From: Rhodoferax sp. BAB1
GTDB lineage: Bacteria; Pseudomonadota; Gammaproteobacteria; Burkholderiales; Burkholderiaceae_C
Assembly (NCBI RefSeq): GCF_013334205.1
Contig: NZ_CP054424.1
Coordinates: forward strand, 950,001 to 1,014,000
Length of the DNA stretch: 64,000 nt
Reading direction: 5' to 3'
In this document: positions 22,812 through 31,766 of the stretch, one piece after another
Layout of the letters: each line of letters opens with the position of its first letter
How positions within the stretch are numbered: position 1 is the stretch's first letter
Program-made: the position numbers and the translations under genes
The notes under the pieces: model-generated
Told to the model about the DNA's origin: nothing
Databases searched by the model: none
Seen by the model: the letters and a program-made list of their open reading frames with translations, nothing else

Positions 22812-23479
22812 GGTCGTTTGCCGGTATCGAGGCCGTCCTCTTCGACCTGGACGGCACCCTGATCGACAGCGCACCCGACCTGGGTGCCGCGGCCGACCAG
22901 ATGCGTACCGACCGCGGCCTGCCGCCCCTGCCGCTGGAGCACTATCGCCCCATGGCCGGGGCCGGCGCGCGCGGCATGATCGGCGTGGCCTTCGGCCTGC
23001 GGCCGGAAGACCCGGGCTACAACGAACTGCGCGAGGAGTTCATGGCGAACTACGAGCGCTGCATGACGCAGCGTACTTACGCCTTTGACGGCGTGGTCGA
23101 ACTGGTCGAGGCCCTGTTGCAACGCGAGCTGGCCTGGGGCGTGGTGACCAACAAGATCGAGCGTTTCACCCTGCCGCTGACGGGCGCCATGCCCCTGTTT
23201 GCCAGTGCACGGGCCATCGTCGCCGGTGACACCACGCCGCATCCCAAGCCGCATCCGGCGCCCTTGTTCGAGGCCGCGCGCCGCCTGGGGCTGGATCCGC
23301 AGCGCTGTCTTTATGTCGGTGATGACGAACGCGACATCGTGGCGGGCCTGGCGGCCGGCATGGGCACGGTGGCCGCCACCTACGGTTACCTGGGCCAGAA
23401 GAACGATGTTTCGGGCTGGGGTGCCCACGCCTTGATCCATGCGCCGGGCGAGCTCCTGCAATTGATCGAGCTGGCCTGA
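22808..23479 (+). CDS. HAD-family phosphatase (phosphoglycolate or MurNAc-6-P type)
   Basis: Haloacid-dehalogenase hydrolase of 223 residues with the nucleophile motif [11 protein letters not shown] (Asp13, Asp15), Lys in HPKPHPAPL and the acidic motif YVGDDERDI. Annotated relatives are called phosphoglycolate phosphatase (Gph). In Pseudomonas the ubiG-adjacent homologue is MupP, which dephosphorylates N-acetylmuramate 6-phosphate in cell-wall recycling, so that role is an alternative. Sequence alone does not decide between them. Confidence 0.85.
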   Translation: MRSFAGIEAVLFDLDGTLIDSAPDLGAAADQMRTDRGLPPLPLEHYRPMAGAGARGMIGVAFGLRPEDPGYNELREEFMANYERCMTQRTYAFDGVVELVEALLQRELAWGVVTNKIERFTLPLTGAMPLFASARAIVAGDTTPHPKPHPAPLFEAARRLGLDPQRCLYVGDDERDIVAGLAAGMGTVAATYGYLGQKNDVSGWGAHALIHAPGELLQLIELA

Positions 23480-23533
23480 GCCAGTGAGCTTGGCAAGCGC
23501 CGGCTGATTCGAATCTCCCGGTCCCCAAATACA

Positions 23534-23566
23534 AAACCCCGGCCGGTGACGGTCGGGGTCTTTTTG
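23534..23566 (+). terminator. Rho-independent terminator after the ubiG-phosphatase pair
   Basis: ACCCCGGCC-ggtgac-GGTCGGGGT with a following run of five T. The stem has one G-T pair. It lies in the gap before a convergent minus-strand gene. Confidence 0.85.
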
Positions 23567-23591
23567 CATGCCCGGCCGGGCGGAAGGCGGG

Positions 23592-24344
23592 TCAGCGGCC
23601 TTCGGTGAGTTCGCCGGACCGGCTGTCCAGCGGGGCGACGAAGGAGTCGTGCTTCCAGGTGGTGGAGAGCTGGCTCTCGTAAGCTTCGTGGCTGTGCGGA
23701 TCGGCCGACAGCAGGGCATCCAGGCGGGCGAACTCGCTGGCCGTGGGCTGGTGGCCGCGTTGTCGTGACAGGGCGGCCTTGAGGTTGGCGCGTGTCTGGT
23801 TGAACTCGGTTTCCGTGCGCACGCGCTCCAGTTCCTCTTTCATCACGGCCTGTTCGCCCAGGAAGGCGGCGCGGATCGTGCTGAGGCTGGGCAGATGCTC
23901 GGGATCAACCACCCAGTAACGCACATTGCACTGCGAGAGCAGGGTGTGCTTGAGGGTCTGGTTGCTCAGCGACAGGCCCTGCGGGCCGGGGACATCAACG
24001 CAGCCGACGACCTGGCCCTCGCCATTGCAGACGGTGAAAGTGCAGTAGACCCCGCTGAGGATCTGGAACCAGTGCTGGCCTTCCTCCCGGATCTGCGGCA
24101 TGGTGAAGCGCGTCACCGGTAGCTTGACCATGACGTGCTGGTCCTGGAAGGCGCGCAGCATCCAGCGCCAGACGAGCCGCTCCCGGCTGTTCACCATGGC
24201 TCGAACAGCCAGCGGCCATTTGCGCGGGATGCGTCGCTTGGCCAGCTCCTGTTTTTTCAGGTGCGCGGCGTAGGCGTACGCACCCAGTGCACCGCTCACG
24301 GCCATGAGCCCTGCGACTATCATCCACCCTGTGTACCCGTTCAT
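23592..24344 (-). CDS. Membrane-anchored DUF2726-like hypothetical protein
   Basis: A 250-residue protein with an N-terminal membrane helix (GWMIVAGLMAVSGALGAYAY), then a basic region, and a middle part (VMVKLPVTRF ... VYCTFTVCNGEGQVVGCVDV ... CNVRYWVVDPEHLPSL) that loosely resembles DUF2726 domains of the restriction-endonuclease fold. The usual acidic-Lys catalytic residues were not clearly identified. The C-terminal third is charged and probably disordered. Divergent from rsuA; the 200-base gap between them shows no clear element. Function unknown. Confidence 0.68.
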   Translation of the reverse strand: MNGYTGWMIVAGLMAVSGALGAYAYAAHLKKQELAKRRIPRKWPLAVRAMVNSRERLVWRWMLRAFQDQHVMVKLPVTRFTMPQIREEGQHWFQILSGVYCTFTVCNGEGQVVGCVDVPGPQGLSLSNQTLKHTLLSQCNVRYWVVDPEHLPSLSTIRAAFLGEQAVMKEELERVRTETEFNQTRANLKAALSRQRGHQPTASEFARLDALLSADPHSHEAYESQLSTTWKHDSFVAPLDSRSGELTEGR

Positions 24345-24544
24345 ATGCAGCGGTATCGTTGTTTGCGAAAAGTGTAAGGTCTACAGCCCCTATCCTGAAC
24401 CAGATAAGCGAAGTTGGAGCAAGTTGGAGGGGCTTTGGGATGTACTTTTGCACGGAAACGGGCCCTGATTGCAGGGTCAGCGTGCTGATTCGCTACAGTT
24501 TTTGAACTTCCCGGCCTTGCCAGCCGTGCCCTTGAGACCTTTTC

Positions 24545-25324
24545 ATGCAGTTGCAGGACATTCTTTACGCCCAGGGTTTTGGCACGCGCCGGGTGTGTGC
24601 CGGCCTGATCCAGCAGGGCCATGTGGCCATCTACCCGGCCAGCGGCGCGGGGGCGGCCGATCTCTGTACCGAGGCCACGGCCGACTACGAGGACGAAGGC
24701 CTGCGCCTGCGCGTGCAGGGATTGGAATGGGTCTGCCACCGGCGCGCCTGCATCATGCTGCACAAGCCGGCCGGCACCGAATGCTCGCAAAAGCCCTCGG
24801 CCTGGCCCAGTGTCTACACCCTGCTGCCGGCGCCGCTGCGCCAGCGCCCCAACAAGGGCGCCGTGCAGGGGGTGCAGGCCATCGGCCGGCTGGACCAGGA
24901 CACCACGGGCCTGCTGCTGCTGACCGACGATGGCCAGCTGATCCACCGCCTGGCCTCGCCGCGCCATGTGGTGCCCAAGGTCTATGAAGTCACGCTCAAG
25001 CATCCGGCCGGCGAGCGCGAACTGCAGCAGTTGCTGGCGGGCGTGGTGCTGGACGACGACCCGCGGCCGGTCAGCGCGGCCGCCTGCGAACTCAGCGACC
25101 CCTTACACCTGCGGCTGACCCTCACGGCCGGCAAGTACCACCAAGTCAAGCGCATGGTGGCCGCCGTCGGCAACCGGGTCGAGGCCCTGCACCGCTCGCA
25201 GATTGGTGGCCTGGTCTTGCCGCCCGATCTGGCGCCGGGGCAGTGGCGCTGGCTCACGCCCCAGGATCTGGCGCAGGCCCAGGATGGCACCGCGTCTGGC
25301 GCTGCCCTTGCGCCCAGGTCTTGA
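24545..25324 (+). CDS. rsuA: 16S rRNA pseudouridine(516) synthase RsuA-like
   Basis: RsuA/RluB-family pseudouridine synthase, 259 residues. An S4-like N-terminus (LQDILYAQGFGTRRVCAGLI) precedes the catalytic motif GRLDQDTTGLLLLTDDG, with the catalytic Asp in GRLDQD. Ending segments GKYHQVKRM and LHRSQIGG are typical. RsuA is favoured over RluE or RluB by its length and N-terminal domain, but the exact rRNA target is inferred. Confidence 0.88.
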   Translation: MQLQDILYAQGFGTRRVCAGLIQQGHVAIYPASGAGAADLCTEATADYEDEGLRLRVQGLEWVCHRRACIMLHKPAGTECSQKPSAWPSVYTLLPAPLRQRPNKGAVQGVQAIGRLDQDTTGLLLLTDDGQLIHRLASPRHVVPKVYEVTLKHPAGERELQQLLAGVVLDDDPRPVSAAACELSDPLHLRLTLTAGKYHQVKRMVAAVGNRVEALHRSQIGGLVLPPDLAPGQWRWLTPQDLAQAQDGTASGAALAPRS

Positions 25325-25398
25325 CCTGCCCCAAGCCCGCTGAGGCGGCGCCCTGACGGCGACCGCTACACTTGGAACTCCTTAGTCGCGAGTGTTCC

Positions 25399-26388
25399 AT
25401 GCCGAAGCTTTTTTCCTGCGCTTTCGTTCTGCTGCTGATCCTGGCGACCGGGCCCTCCCTGGCGCAGACGCAGGCCACACCGGCACCGATCTTCGTGCTC
25501 AATTCCAAGGATGCCGATGTCAGCGTGATCGACCCGGTGAGCTGGAAGGAGATCAAGCGCTTTGCCACGGGCAAGGAACCGCACCATCTCTACCTGACGC
25601 CGGACGAGAAGTCGCTGATCATCGCCAATGCCTTCAGCGATACGCTGACCTTCGTCGATCCGCGCACGGCGGAGGTGCAGCGCACCGTGCGCGGCATCCT
25701 CGATCCCTACCACCTGCGTTTCTCGCCCGACATGCAGTGGTTCGTCACCGCTGCCAACCGGCTCAACCACGTCGACATCTACCGCTGGGACGGTCGCGAC
25801 CTGACGCTGGCCAGGCGCATTCCCACCGGCAAGACGCCCAGCCACATCTGGATCGACAGCAAGAGCACGGTGGCCTATGTGACCATGCAGGACAGTGACG
25901 AGCTGCTGGCCATCGACCTGCAGCGTCAGCAGCCCTTGTGGCGCATCAAGACCGGCCCCATGCCGGCCGACGTGTTCGGCACCCCCGACGACCGTTTCCT
26001 GCTGGTGGGCCTGACCGGCGGCGAGGGTGTGGAGGTCTACGACCTGGCCATGCCGGTGCCGGCGGCGGTGCAGCTCATCCCCACCGGCAAGGGCGCGCAC
26101 GCCTTTCGCGCCGTGGGGGACCGCCGCCATGTGCTGGTCAGCAACCGGGTGGCCAACACCATCAGCAAGATCGACTTCAAGACCATGGCCGTGGTGGATG
26201 AATACCCCGGCCCCGGTGGTCCGGACTGCATGGACCTCACGGCCGACGGGCGTTACATCCTGCTGTCGTCGCGCTGGGCCGGCAAGCTCAGCGTGATCGA
26301 CACCGGCACGCGCCAGGTGGTGCGCCAGATCCGGGTCGGCAAATCGCCCCACGGGGTCTGGACCCTGGACCATGCGCCGCGCCAGTAG
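25399..26388 (+). CDS. Periplasmic YVTN/YncE-like beta-propeller protein
   Basis: A 329-residue secreted protein with a signal peptide (ending SLAQT) and about seven propeller blades of the YVTN/YncE type, for example IFVLNSKDADVSVIDPVSW and WAGKLSVIDTGTRQVVRQI. ATG 25399 is chosen since it begins the signal peptide MPKLFSCAF; the frame is open to 25372. No catalytic residues are seen; it may bind a ligand or a partner. It overlaps the deacetylase gene by 17 bases, which suggests linked function. Confidence 0.82.
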   Translation: MPKLFSCAFVLLLILATGPSLAQTQATPAPIFVLNSKDADVSVIDPVSWKEIKRFATGKEPHHLYLTPDEKSLIIANAFSDTLTFVDPRTAEVQRTVRGILDPYHLRFSPDMQWFVTAANRLNHVDIYRWDGRDLTLARRIPTGKTPSHIWIDSKSTVAYVTMQDSDELLAIDLQRQQPLWRIKTGPMPADVFGTPDDRFLLVGLTGGEGVEVYDLAMPVPAAVQLIPTGKGAHAFRAVGDRRHVLVSNRVANTISKIDFKTMAVVDEYPGPGGPDCMDLTADGRYILLSSRWAGKLSVIDTGTRQVVRQIRVGKSPHGVWTLDHAPRQ

Positions 26389-27199
26389 CCTTATCCCTAC
26401 CCTGGGGCTGGCACTGCTGGTCCTGGCCTTGCCGGTGGCCGCCAGCCCTCCAGCCGTCGAAGGCTGCAGCAAGCCGGTCTACCTGACCTTCGACACCGGA
26501 CACATGGGTGTGGCCGATCTGATCGCCGGGGTCTTGCAGCGGCAGCAGGTGCGCGCCACTTTTTTTGCCGCCGACGAGCGCACGCAGGTGGGGGATGGCA
26601 GCCTGGGCCCGCACTGGGCGGCCTGGTGGCGCGCGCGCGCGGACGAGGGGCACGCCTTCGCCTCGCACACGCTGGACCACAGCTACTGGCGGGCAGATCT
26701 GCCGCAGGCTGACGGCCGTGTGCTTTTTCGCGTGCGTGCCTCGGCCGGAGCCCAGGCTGGACGCGACCAGGTCTGGACGGCGGCACAGTATTGCGCCGCC
26801 ATCGACGCGGCCTCGGTCCGACTGCAGCAGCACACGGGCCGCGCCCCGCTGCCGCTGTTCCGGGCCCCCGGTGGCAAGACCTCGCCGGCCCTGCTGGCGG
26901 CGGCGCGCCAGTGCGGTTACCTGCACGTGGGCTGGGCCCCGGCCGGTTTCCTGGGCGATGAATTGCCCAGCGACAAGTACCCCAACGAGGCGCTGCTGAA
27001 CAAGGCCTTGCGTGACATCCGGTCCGGTGACGTGCTGATGGCGCACCTGGGCATCTGGTCGCGCCGCGATCCCTGGGCGCCGGCGGTGCTGGAGCCGCTG
27101 ATCGTTGGGCTCAAGGCGCGCGGTTTCTGCTTCCGCACCCTGCGCGAGCACCCGGACTACCAGGGCTGGATCGCCCAGCGTTTGCCGGCCGGGAAATAA
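26372..27199 (+). CDS. Exported polysaccharide deacetylase-like protein
   Basis: A 275-residue secreted protein with a signal peptide (ending PVAAS) and a NodB fold: motif 1 LTFDTGHM, motif 2 SHTLDH and motif 3 RAPGGKTSP. The second Asp of the usual TFDD (a metal ligand) is Thr here, so activity may be altered. It overlaps the propeller gene by 17 bases and is followed after 6 bases by the sterol desaturase-like gene, so the five genes to 29985 may form one unit. Confidence 0.82.
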   Translation: MRRASSLIPTLGLALLVLALPVAASPPAVEGCSKPVYLTFDTGHMGVADLIAGVLQRQQVRATFFAADERTQVGDGSLGPHWAAWWRARADEGHAFASHTLDHSYWRADLPQADGRVLFRVRASAGAQAGRDQVWTAAQYCAAIDAASVRLQQHTGRAPLPLFRAPGGKTSPALLAAARQCGYLHVGWAPAGFLGDELPSDKYPNEALLNKALRDIRSGDVLMAHLGIWSRRDPWAPAVLEPLIVGLKARGFCFRTLREHPDYQGWIAQRLPAGK

Positions 27200-27205
27200 T
27201 CGGGC

Positions 27206-28258
27206 ATGGACGCGCTGATCAACGCCTTCAACGATCTGCAGCAGTGGCTGTTCGAGGGGCTGGTGCAGCCGCTGGTGTTTGCCATGGGCCTGGGCAATCG
27301 GCTCGAGGATGCCTACAGCGGGACCGGCTGGCTGCTCATCGGCCTGCTGCAACTGGTGGTGATGCTGCTGCTCCTGTCCCCGCTGCAGCGCTGGCGCCCG
27401 GTGGAGCCGGTGACGGACCGTGCCGCCATCCGTGTCGACGTGATCTACACCCTGATCCACCGCCTGGGCCTGTTCCGACTGGTGCTGTTTTTCACCCTGA
27501 CGCCCTTGCTGGACGAACTGATCGGCATGCTGCGCGTGGCCGGCTTGCCGACCCTGCACCTGGACGACCTGTGGCCCGGCGTGACCGACCAGCCCCTGCT
27601 CAGCCTGCTGATGTACTTGCTGGTGATGGATTTCTTCGACTACTGGCTGCACCGGGGGCAGCACCACTTCGAGTGGTGGTGGCGCCTGCACGCGCTGCAC
27701 CATTCTCAGCGCCAGATGACGCTGTGGAGCGACAACCGCAACCATCTGCTTGACGACCTGATCCGGGACCTGCTGCTGGTCACGCTGGCGCAGTTCATCG
27801 GCGTGGCGCCGGGGCAGTTCGTGGCCATCGTGGCCATCACCCAGCTCAGCGAAAGCCTGCAGCACGCCAATGTGCGGCTCTGGTTCGGCCGCTGGGGTGA
27901 GCGGCTGTGGATCAGCCCGCGTTTCCACCGCCGGCATCACAGCATCGGGATCGGCCATGAGTTGCAAGCCAAGCCGAACAAAGACACCTTGAGCGTCGCC
28001 GGGCCGCCCCAAGGCGCGAGGGCCCCCTCGGGGGGCAGCGAGGACACGTCAGTGCCGAGCGTGGGGGGCGTCAAACTCGGCGGCTGCAACTTCGGTGTGC
28101 TCCTGCCCTGGTGGGACATGCTCTTTGGCACCGCCAACTTCGAGCTGCGTTACGACCCGACCGGCATCCGTGACCAGGTGGAGCAGGGGCGCGATTACGG
28201 GCGCGGCTTCTGGGCGCAGCAATGGCTGGGCCTGAAACGGCTGGCCGGGCGGGCCTGA
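27206..28258 (+). CDS. Sterol desaturase-like (fatty acid hydroxylase) membrane protein
   Basis: Integral membrane di-iron protein of 350 residues. Hydrophobic helices at the N-terminus and His clusters HRGQHH, LHALHHS and FHRRHHSIG fit the fatty-acid-hydroxylase superfamily. Substrate unknown. After FHRRHHSIGIGHE a segment of about 27 residues is encoded by a dispersed repeat (27995-28072) and interrupts the usual run into GGCNFGVLLPWWDMLFGTA. The frame stays open, so an enlarged loop is expected near the active site; it might or might not harm the enzyme. Confidence 0.85.
   Translation: MDALINAFNDLQQWLFEGLVQPLVFAMGLGNRLEDAYSGTGWLLIGLLQLVVMLLLLSPLQRWRPVEPVTDRAAIRVDVIYTLIHRLGLFRLVLFFTLTPLLDELIGMLRVAGLPTLHLDDLWPGVTDQPLLSLLMYLLVMDFFDYWLHRGQHHFEWWWRLHALHHSQRQMTLWSDNRNHLLDDLIRDLLLVTLAQFIGVAPGQFVAIVAITQLSESLQHANVRLWFGRWGERLWISPRFHRRHHSIGIGHELQAKPNKDTLSVAGPPQGARAPSGGSEDTSVPSVGGVKLGGCNFGVLLPWWDMLFGTANFELRYDPTGIRDQVEQGRDYGRGFWAQQWLGLKRLAGRA
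27995..28072. repeat. Dispersed repeat, copy B, inside the desaturase-like gene
   Basis: Shares CCGGGCCGCCCCAAG, CCCTCGGGGGGCAG and a GTGGGGG end with the intergenic copies at 16331-16423 and 60379-60465. Here it is translated on the plus strand as AGPPQGARAPSGGSEDTS and the next residues, in frame with the desaturase. Confidence 0.78.
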
Positions 28259-28295
28259 AACAGGTTTGAAACATGCGCCAAGGTATGCTTGGAAC

Positions 28296-29159
28296 ATGAC
28301 ACTTTTCCTGGACTCCTTCTGGCGTGCGCTGGCCTATTGCCTGCAGCCGCGCGTGATTGCGCTGTCTTTCCTGCCCCTGCTGTTACTGGCGGCCTTGAGT
28401 GTGGGCCTGTTCTGGCTGTTCTGGGAGCCGGCCGTGCTGGGCTTGCAGGTCTGGCTGTCGGACTGGGCCCTGATGGAAAGCCTGTTCCGCTGGCTCGACA
28501 GCGTGGGCATGGCGCACCTGCGCAACGTGCTGGCGCCGCTGCTGCTGATCATGCTGGTCCTGCCGCTGGTGATCGTGCTGTCCCTGCTCACGGTGGCCTG
28601 GCTGGCCATGCCCGCCATCGTCAGGCTGGTGACCGAGCGCCGTTTCCCCAAGCTGGCGCAGCGGCGCGGCGGGACCTTCGTGGGCAGCCTGCTGCTGGGC
28701 CTGGGCTCGGCCCTGCTGGCGCTGCTGGCCCTGGTCCTGACCTTGCCGCTGTGGCTGATCCCTCCGCTGGTGATCGTGGTGCCGCCCCTGGTCTGGGGCT
28801 GGCTCACGGCGCGTGTCATGGTCTACGACGCGCTGGCCCTGCATGCCACCCTGGAGGAGCGCGAAGAGCTGATGCGTCGCCATCGCTACTGGCTGCTGGG
28901 CATCGGCGTGCTCAGCGGTTACATGGGGGCAGCGCCGGGCCTGATCTGGGCGATCGGGGCCATGGCGGTGGTGCTCGCGCCCCTGCTGGTGCCATTGGCG
29001 ATCTGGATCTACACCTTTGTGTTCATCTTTGCCGCGCTCTGGTTCACCCATTACGGGCTGGCAGCGCTGACCCTCCTGCGGGGCGAGGCGCTGACGGTGT
29101 CCAGTCCGGCGCCTATCCTGCAGGACGACAGCAGCTCCTCGTCCGAACCCCATGCCTGA
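28296..29159 (+). CDS. EI24-domain membrane protein (CysZ-like fold)
   Basis: Polytopic inner-membrane protein of 287 residues with the EI24/CysZ-type pattern: paired helices, a middle PAIVRLVTERRFPKL segment and long hydrophobic stretches. Starts MTLFLDSFWRALAYCLQP; ATG 28296 is preferred to a TTG at 28266. CysZ is a sulfate channel in E. coli, but the EI24 family is broader and no sulfur genes are near, so the role stays open. The end overlaps the next gene by 8 bases. Confidence 0.8.
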   Translation: MTLFLDSFWRALAYCLQPRVIALSFLPLLLLAALSVGLFWLFWEPAVLGLQVWLSDWALMESLFRWLDSVGMAHLRNVLAPLLLIMLVLPLVIVLSLLTVAWLAMPAIVRLVTERRFPKLAQRRGGTFVGSLLLGLGSALLALLALVLTLPLWLIPPLVIVVPPLVWGWLTARVMVYDALALHATLEEREELMRRHRYWLLGIGVLSGYMGAAPGLIWAIGAMAVVLAPLLVPLAIWIYTFVFIFAALWFTHYGLAALTLLRGEALTVSSPAPILQDDSSSSSEPHA

Positions 29160-29985
29160 TGCTTCCATGTCCTTCGGTCTCATCATCATCGGTGACGAAA
29201 TCCTCTCCGGCAAGCGTGCCGACAAGCATCTTCCCAGGGTGATCGAACTGCTGGGTGCGCGCGGCCTGCAGCTCGCGTATGCCGATTACGTGGGCGACGA
29301 TCCGGACCGCATCACGGCGACCCTGGCGCGCGCCTTCGCTTCAGGGGATATCGTGTTCTCCTGCGGCGGCATCGGCGCCACGCCCGATGACCACACGCGT
29401 TTGTGCGCGGCGCGTGCCCTGGGGGTGGAGCTTGCCCTGCACCCGCAGGCCGAAGGGCTGATCCGCGAGCGCATGCAGGACGTGGCGCGCGAACAGGGTC
29501 TGAATTACGAGCCGGATCGTCCGGACAATGTGCACCGCCTCAACATGGGAGTTTTTCCCCTTGGCGCGCAGATCATTCCCAATCCCTACAACAAGATCCC
29601 GGGCTTCAGCTGTGCTGCGCCGACAGGGCAGGGCGCAGTCCATTTTGTGCCGGGTTTCCCGGTGATGGCCTGGCCCATGGTCGAATGGGTGCTGGATACG
29701 TTTTATGCCCCACTGTTCCGCCGCGATGCCTGGTGCGAGCAGTCCGTCATCGTCTACGGTGCCATGGAGGCCACGCTCACGCCCCTGATGCAGGCCATCG
29801 AGGCGCGGCATGCCGGCATCAAGGTCTTCAGCCTGCCCAGTGTCGACCATCCCCAGCATGGCCGGCACATCGAGTTGGGGGTCAAGGGCAGCCCGCAGCA
29901 GACCCCGCCGGCCTATGCCGAACTGCTGGAGGGCCTGCGCCAGGCTGGCGCCAAGATTGGCCCCGAATTGGTGCGTAACCAGTAA
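29152..29985 (+). CDS. Molybdopterin-binding domain protein, CinA/MoaB-like
   Basis: A 277-residue protein with a MoCF-biosynthesis fold as in CinA N-terminal and MogA proteins: LIIIGDEILSGKRADKHLP, then FSCGGIGATPDDHTR, which is the signature glycine loop. The C-terminal CinA deamidase domain is absent. The family is often annotated as competence/damage-inducible protein A, but its reaction is uncertain here. Last of the plus-strand run; the glnA control region follows. Confidence 0.82.
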   Translation: MPDASMSFGLIIIGDEILSGKRADKHLPRVIELLGARGLQLAYADYVGDDPDRITATLARAFASGDIVFSCGGIGATPDDHTRLCAARALGVELALHPQAEGLIRERMQDVAREQGLNYEPDRPDNVHRLNMGVFPLGAQIIPNPYNKIPGFSCAAPTGQGAVHFVPGFPVMAWPMVEWVLDTFYAPLFRRDAWCEQSVIVYGAMEATLTPLMQAIEARHAGIKVFSLPSVDHPQHGRHIELGVKGSPQQTPPAYAELLEGLRQAGAKIGPELVRNQ

Positions 29986-30026
29986 TGCACAAATACAGTG
30001 CATATTTATTGCACCAAACTAAGGCA
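29986..30026 (+). promoter_or_regulatory. NtrC enhancer sites upstream of glnA
   Basis: Site 1 at 29986-30002 is TGCAC-N7-GTGCA, a full 17-base dyad fitting the NtrC consensus. Site 2 at 30010-30026 starts TGCACC but its right half is weak (AAGGCA). They lie about 125-155 bases upstream of the sigma-54 promoter, a usual enhancer distance. Confidence 0.75.
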
Positions 30027-30127
30027 TATGCGTTGAAAGTTTCTGGAGCGGTGCATGACTCGCCTTCAGATGGCGCCCAAACTCAAGGCAAAATACCGAA
30101 TTCGACGCAGGCCGGCATAAGCCGGAT

Positions 30128-30143
30128 TGGCACAGAAACTGCA
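30128..30143 (+). promoter_or_regulatory. Sigma-54 promoter of glnA
   Basis: TGGCAC-agaaa-CTGCA matches the -24/-12 consensus with GG and GC exactly 10 bases apart. It sits about 50 bases before the glnA start, downstream of the NtrC site, and glnL/glnG follow, so nitrogen control of glnA is strongly supported. Confidence 0.85.
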
Positions 30144-30192
30144 TTCATGTGCTTGCGTAACTTTTAATCAACCTTCCTACCAGGAGTACCAG

Positions 30193-31608
30193 ATGGCCAA
30201 GACCGTCGCAGACGTGATGAAGATGGTGAAGGAAAACGAAGTCAAGTTCGTTGACTTCCGCTTCACCGACACCCGTGGCAAGGAACAGCACGTGACCGTG
30301 CCGGTTTCCCACTTCGATGAAGACAAGTTCAGCTCGGGCCACGCCTTCGACGGTTCGTCCATCGCCGGCTGGAAGGGCATCGAGGCTTCGGACATGCAGC
30401 TCATGCCCGATCCCAACACCGCCAACATCGACCCCTTCTTCGAAGAGACCACGATGTTCCTGCAGTGCGACGTGGTCGAGCCCAGCGACGGCAAGTCCTA
30501 CGACCGTGACCCGCGCTCCATCGCCAAGCGCGCCGAGGCCTACCTGAAGGCTTCCGGCATTGGCGACACCGCCTATTTCGGTCCGGAACCCGAATTCTTC
30601 ATCTTCGACGGCGTGCGCTGGAGCAACGAGCCCGGCAACGTGATGTTCGCCATCGACGAGTACGAAGCCCCCTGGAACAGCGGCAAGCAGCTCGAAGGCG
30701 GCAACCGCGGCCACCGTCCCACCACCAAGGGCGGCTACTTCCCGGTGCCCCCGGTTGACAGCACGCAGGACATGCGCGCCGAGATGGCCCTGATCCTCGA
30801 ATCCCTGGGCATTCCGGTCGAAGTGTTCCACCACGAAGTGGCCGGCGCCGGCCAGAACGAGATCGGCACCCGATTCAGCACCCTGGTGCAGCGCGCCGAC
30901 TGGACCCAGGTCCTGAAGTACGTGGTCTGGAACGTGGCCAACGCCTACGGCAAGACCGCCACCTTCATGCCCAAGCCCTACGCCGGCGACAACGGCTCCG
31001 GCATGCACGTGCACCAGTCCATCTGGAAGGACGGCAAGAACCTGTTCGCCGGTGACGGCTACGCCGGCCTGAGCGATTTCGCCCTGTACTACATCGGCGG
31101 CATCATCAAGCACGCCCGTGCCCTGAACGCCATCACCAACCCCGGCACCAACAGCTACAAGCGTCTGGTGCCCGGCTTCGAAGCCCCGGTGAAGCTGGCC
31201 TACAGTTCGCGCAACCGTTCCGCTTCGATCCGCATCCCCTTCGTGGCCAACCCCAAGGGTCGCCGCATCGAGGCACGTTTCCCGGACCCGTCCGCCAACC
31301 CCTACCTGTGCTTCTCGGCCCTGATGATGGCCGGTCTGGACGGCGTGGAAAACAAGATCCACCCGGGCGAAGCTGCCACCAAGGACCTGTACCACCTGCC
31401 CCCGGAAGAGGACAAGCTGGTGCCGACCGTCTGCCACAGCCTGGACCAGGCCCTGGACTACCTGGACAAGGACCGCTCCTTCCTGACCAAGGGTGGCGTG
31501 TTCACCGACTCCATGCTGGACGCCTACATCGAGCTGAAGATGGGCGAAGTCACGCGCTTCCGCATGGCGCCGCACCCGGTCGAGTACGACATGTACTACT
31601 CCCTGTAA
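30193..31608 (+). CDS. glnA: Glutamine synthetase, type I
   Basis: Makes glutamine from glutamate, ammonia and ATP; a dodecameric cytoplasmic enzyme, 471 residues as usual. It has the [12 protein letters not shown] loop, the EPEFFIFD metal site, the catalytic NRSASIRIP region and the adenylylation tyrosine in [10 protein letters not shown] (Tyr400), typical of GSI-beta under GlnE control. Start 30193 has CAGGAG upstream; the frame extends to 30127 without a good site. Promoter is sigma-54 type with an NtrC enhancer. Confidence 0.98.
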   Translation: MAKTVADVMKMVKENEVKFVDFRFTDTRGKEQHVTVPVSHFDEDKFSSGHAFDGSSIAGWKGIEASDMQLMPDPNTANIDPFFEETTMFLQCDVVEPSDGKSYDRDPRSIAKRAEAYLKASGIGDTAYFGPEPEFFIFDGVRWSNEPGNVMFAIDEYEAPWNSGKQLEGGNRGHRPTTKGGYFPVPPVDSTQDMRAEMALILESLGIPVEVFHHEVAGAGQNEIGTRFSTLVQRADWTQVLKYVVWNVANAYGKTATFMPKPYAGDNGSGMHVHQSIWKDGKNLFAGDGYAGLSDFALYYIGGIIKHARALNAITNPGTNSYKRLVPGFEAPVKLAYSSRNRSASIRIPFVANPKGRRIEARFPDPSANPYLCFSALMMAGLDGVENKIHPGEAATKDLYHLPPEEDKLVPTVCHSLDQALDYLDKDRSFLTKGGVFTDSMLDAYIELKMGEVTRFRMAPHPVEYDMYYSL

Positions 31609-31649
31609 AGGGGCGACCGCAGGCTGTGATTCGTTACAGCCTGTCGCAA

Positions 31650-31677
31650 AAAAAGGACGGCTTTGGCCGTCCTTTTT
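31650..31677 (+). terminator. Rho-independent terminator after glnA
   Basis: AAAAAGGACGGC-tttg-GCCGTCCTTTTT, a strong hairpin with a T tract. A second hairpin, AGGCTGT/ACAGCCT at 31621-31642, lies between it and the glnA stop. Together they separate glnA from the downstream genes. Confidence 0.93.
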
Positions 31678-31699
31678 GTTTTTCGTGAATTTTCAGGGT

Positions 31700-31727
31700 T
31701 TGATTTTTCATGGGAATAGCCGATACT
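31700..31727 (+). promoter_or_regulatory. Candidate sigma-70 promoter for the gene after glnA
   Basis: TTGATT and GATACT spaced 16 bases, just after the glnA terminator and about 40 bases before the next start. Because the terminator isolates glnA, a separate promoter is needed here; this one is a fair match. Confidence 0.45.
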
Positions 31728-31766
31728 CTCAGACCGTCCCTGCATTTCCGATGCGCGGAGAACCCT

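Noticed and set aside
23506..23527. A tRNA-like 3' end (GATTCGAATC then GGTCCCCA) after the HAD phosphatase gene
   Set aside because: The T-arm stem does not pair and no matching 5' acceptor strand lies about 70 bases upstream, so there is no intact tRNA. At most it is a remnant.
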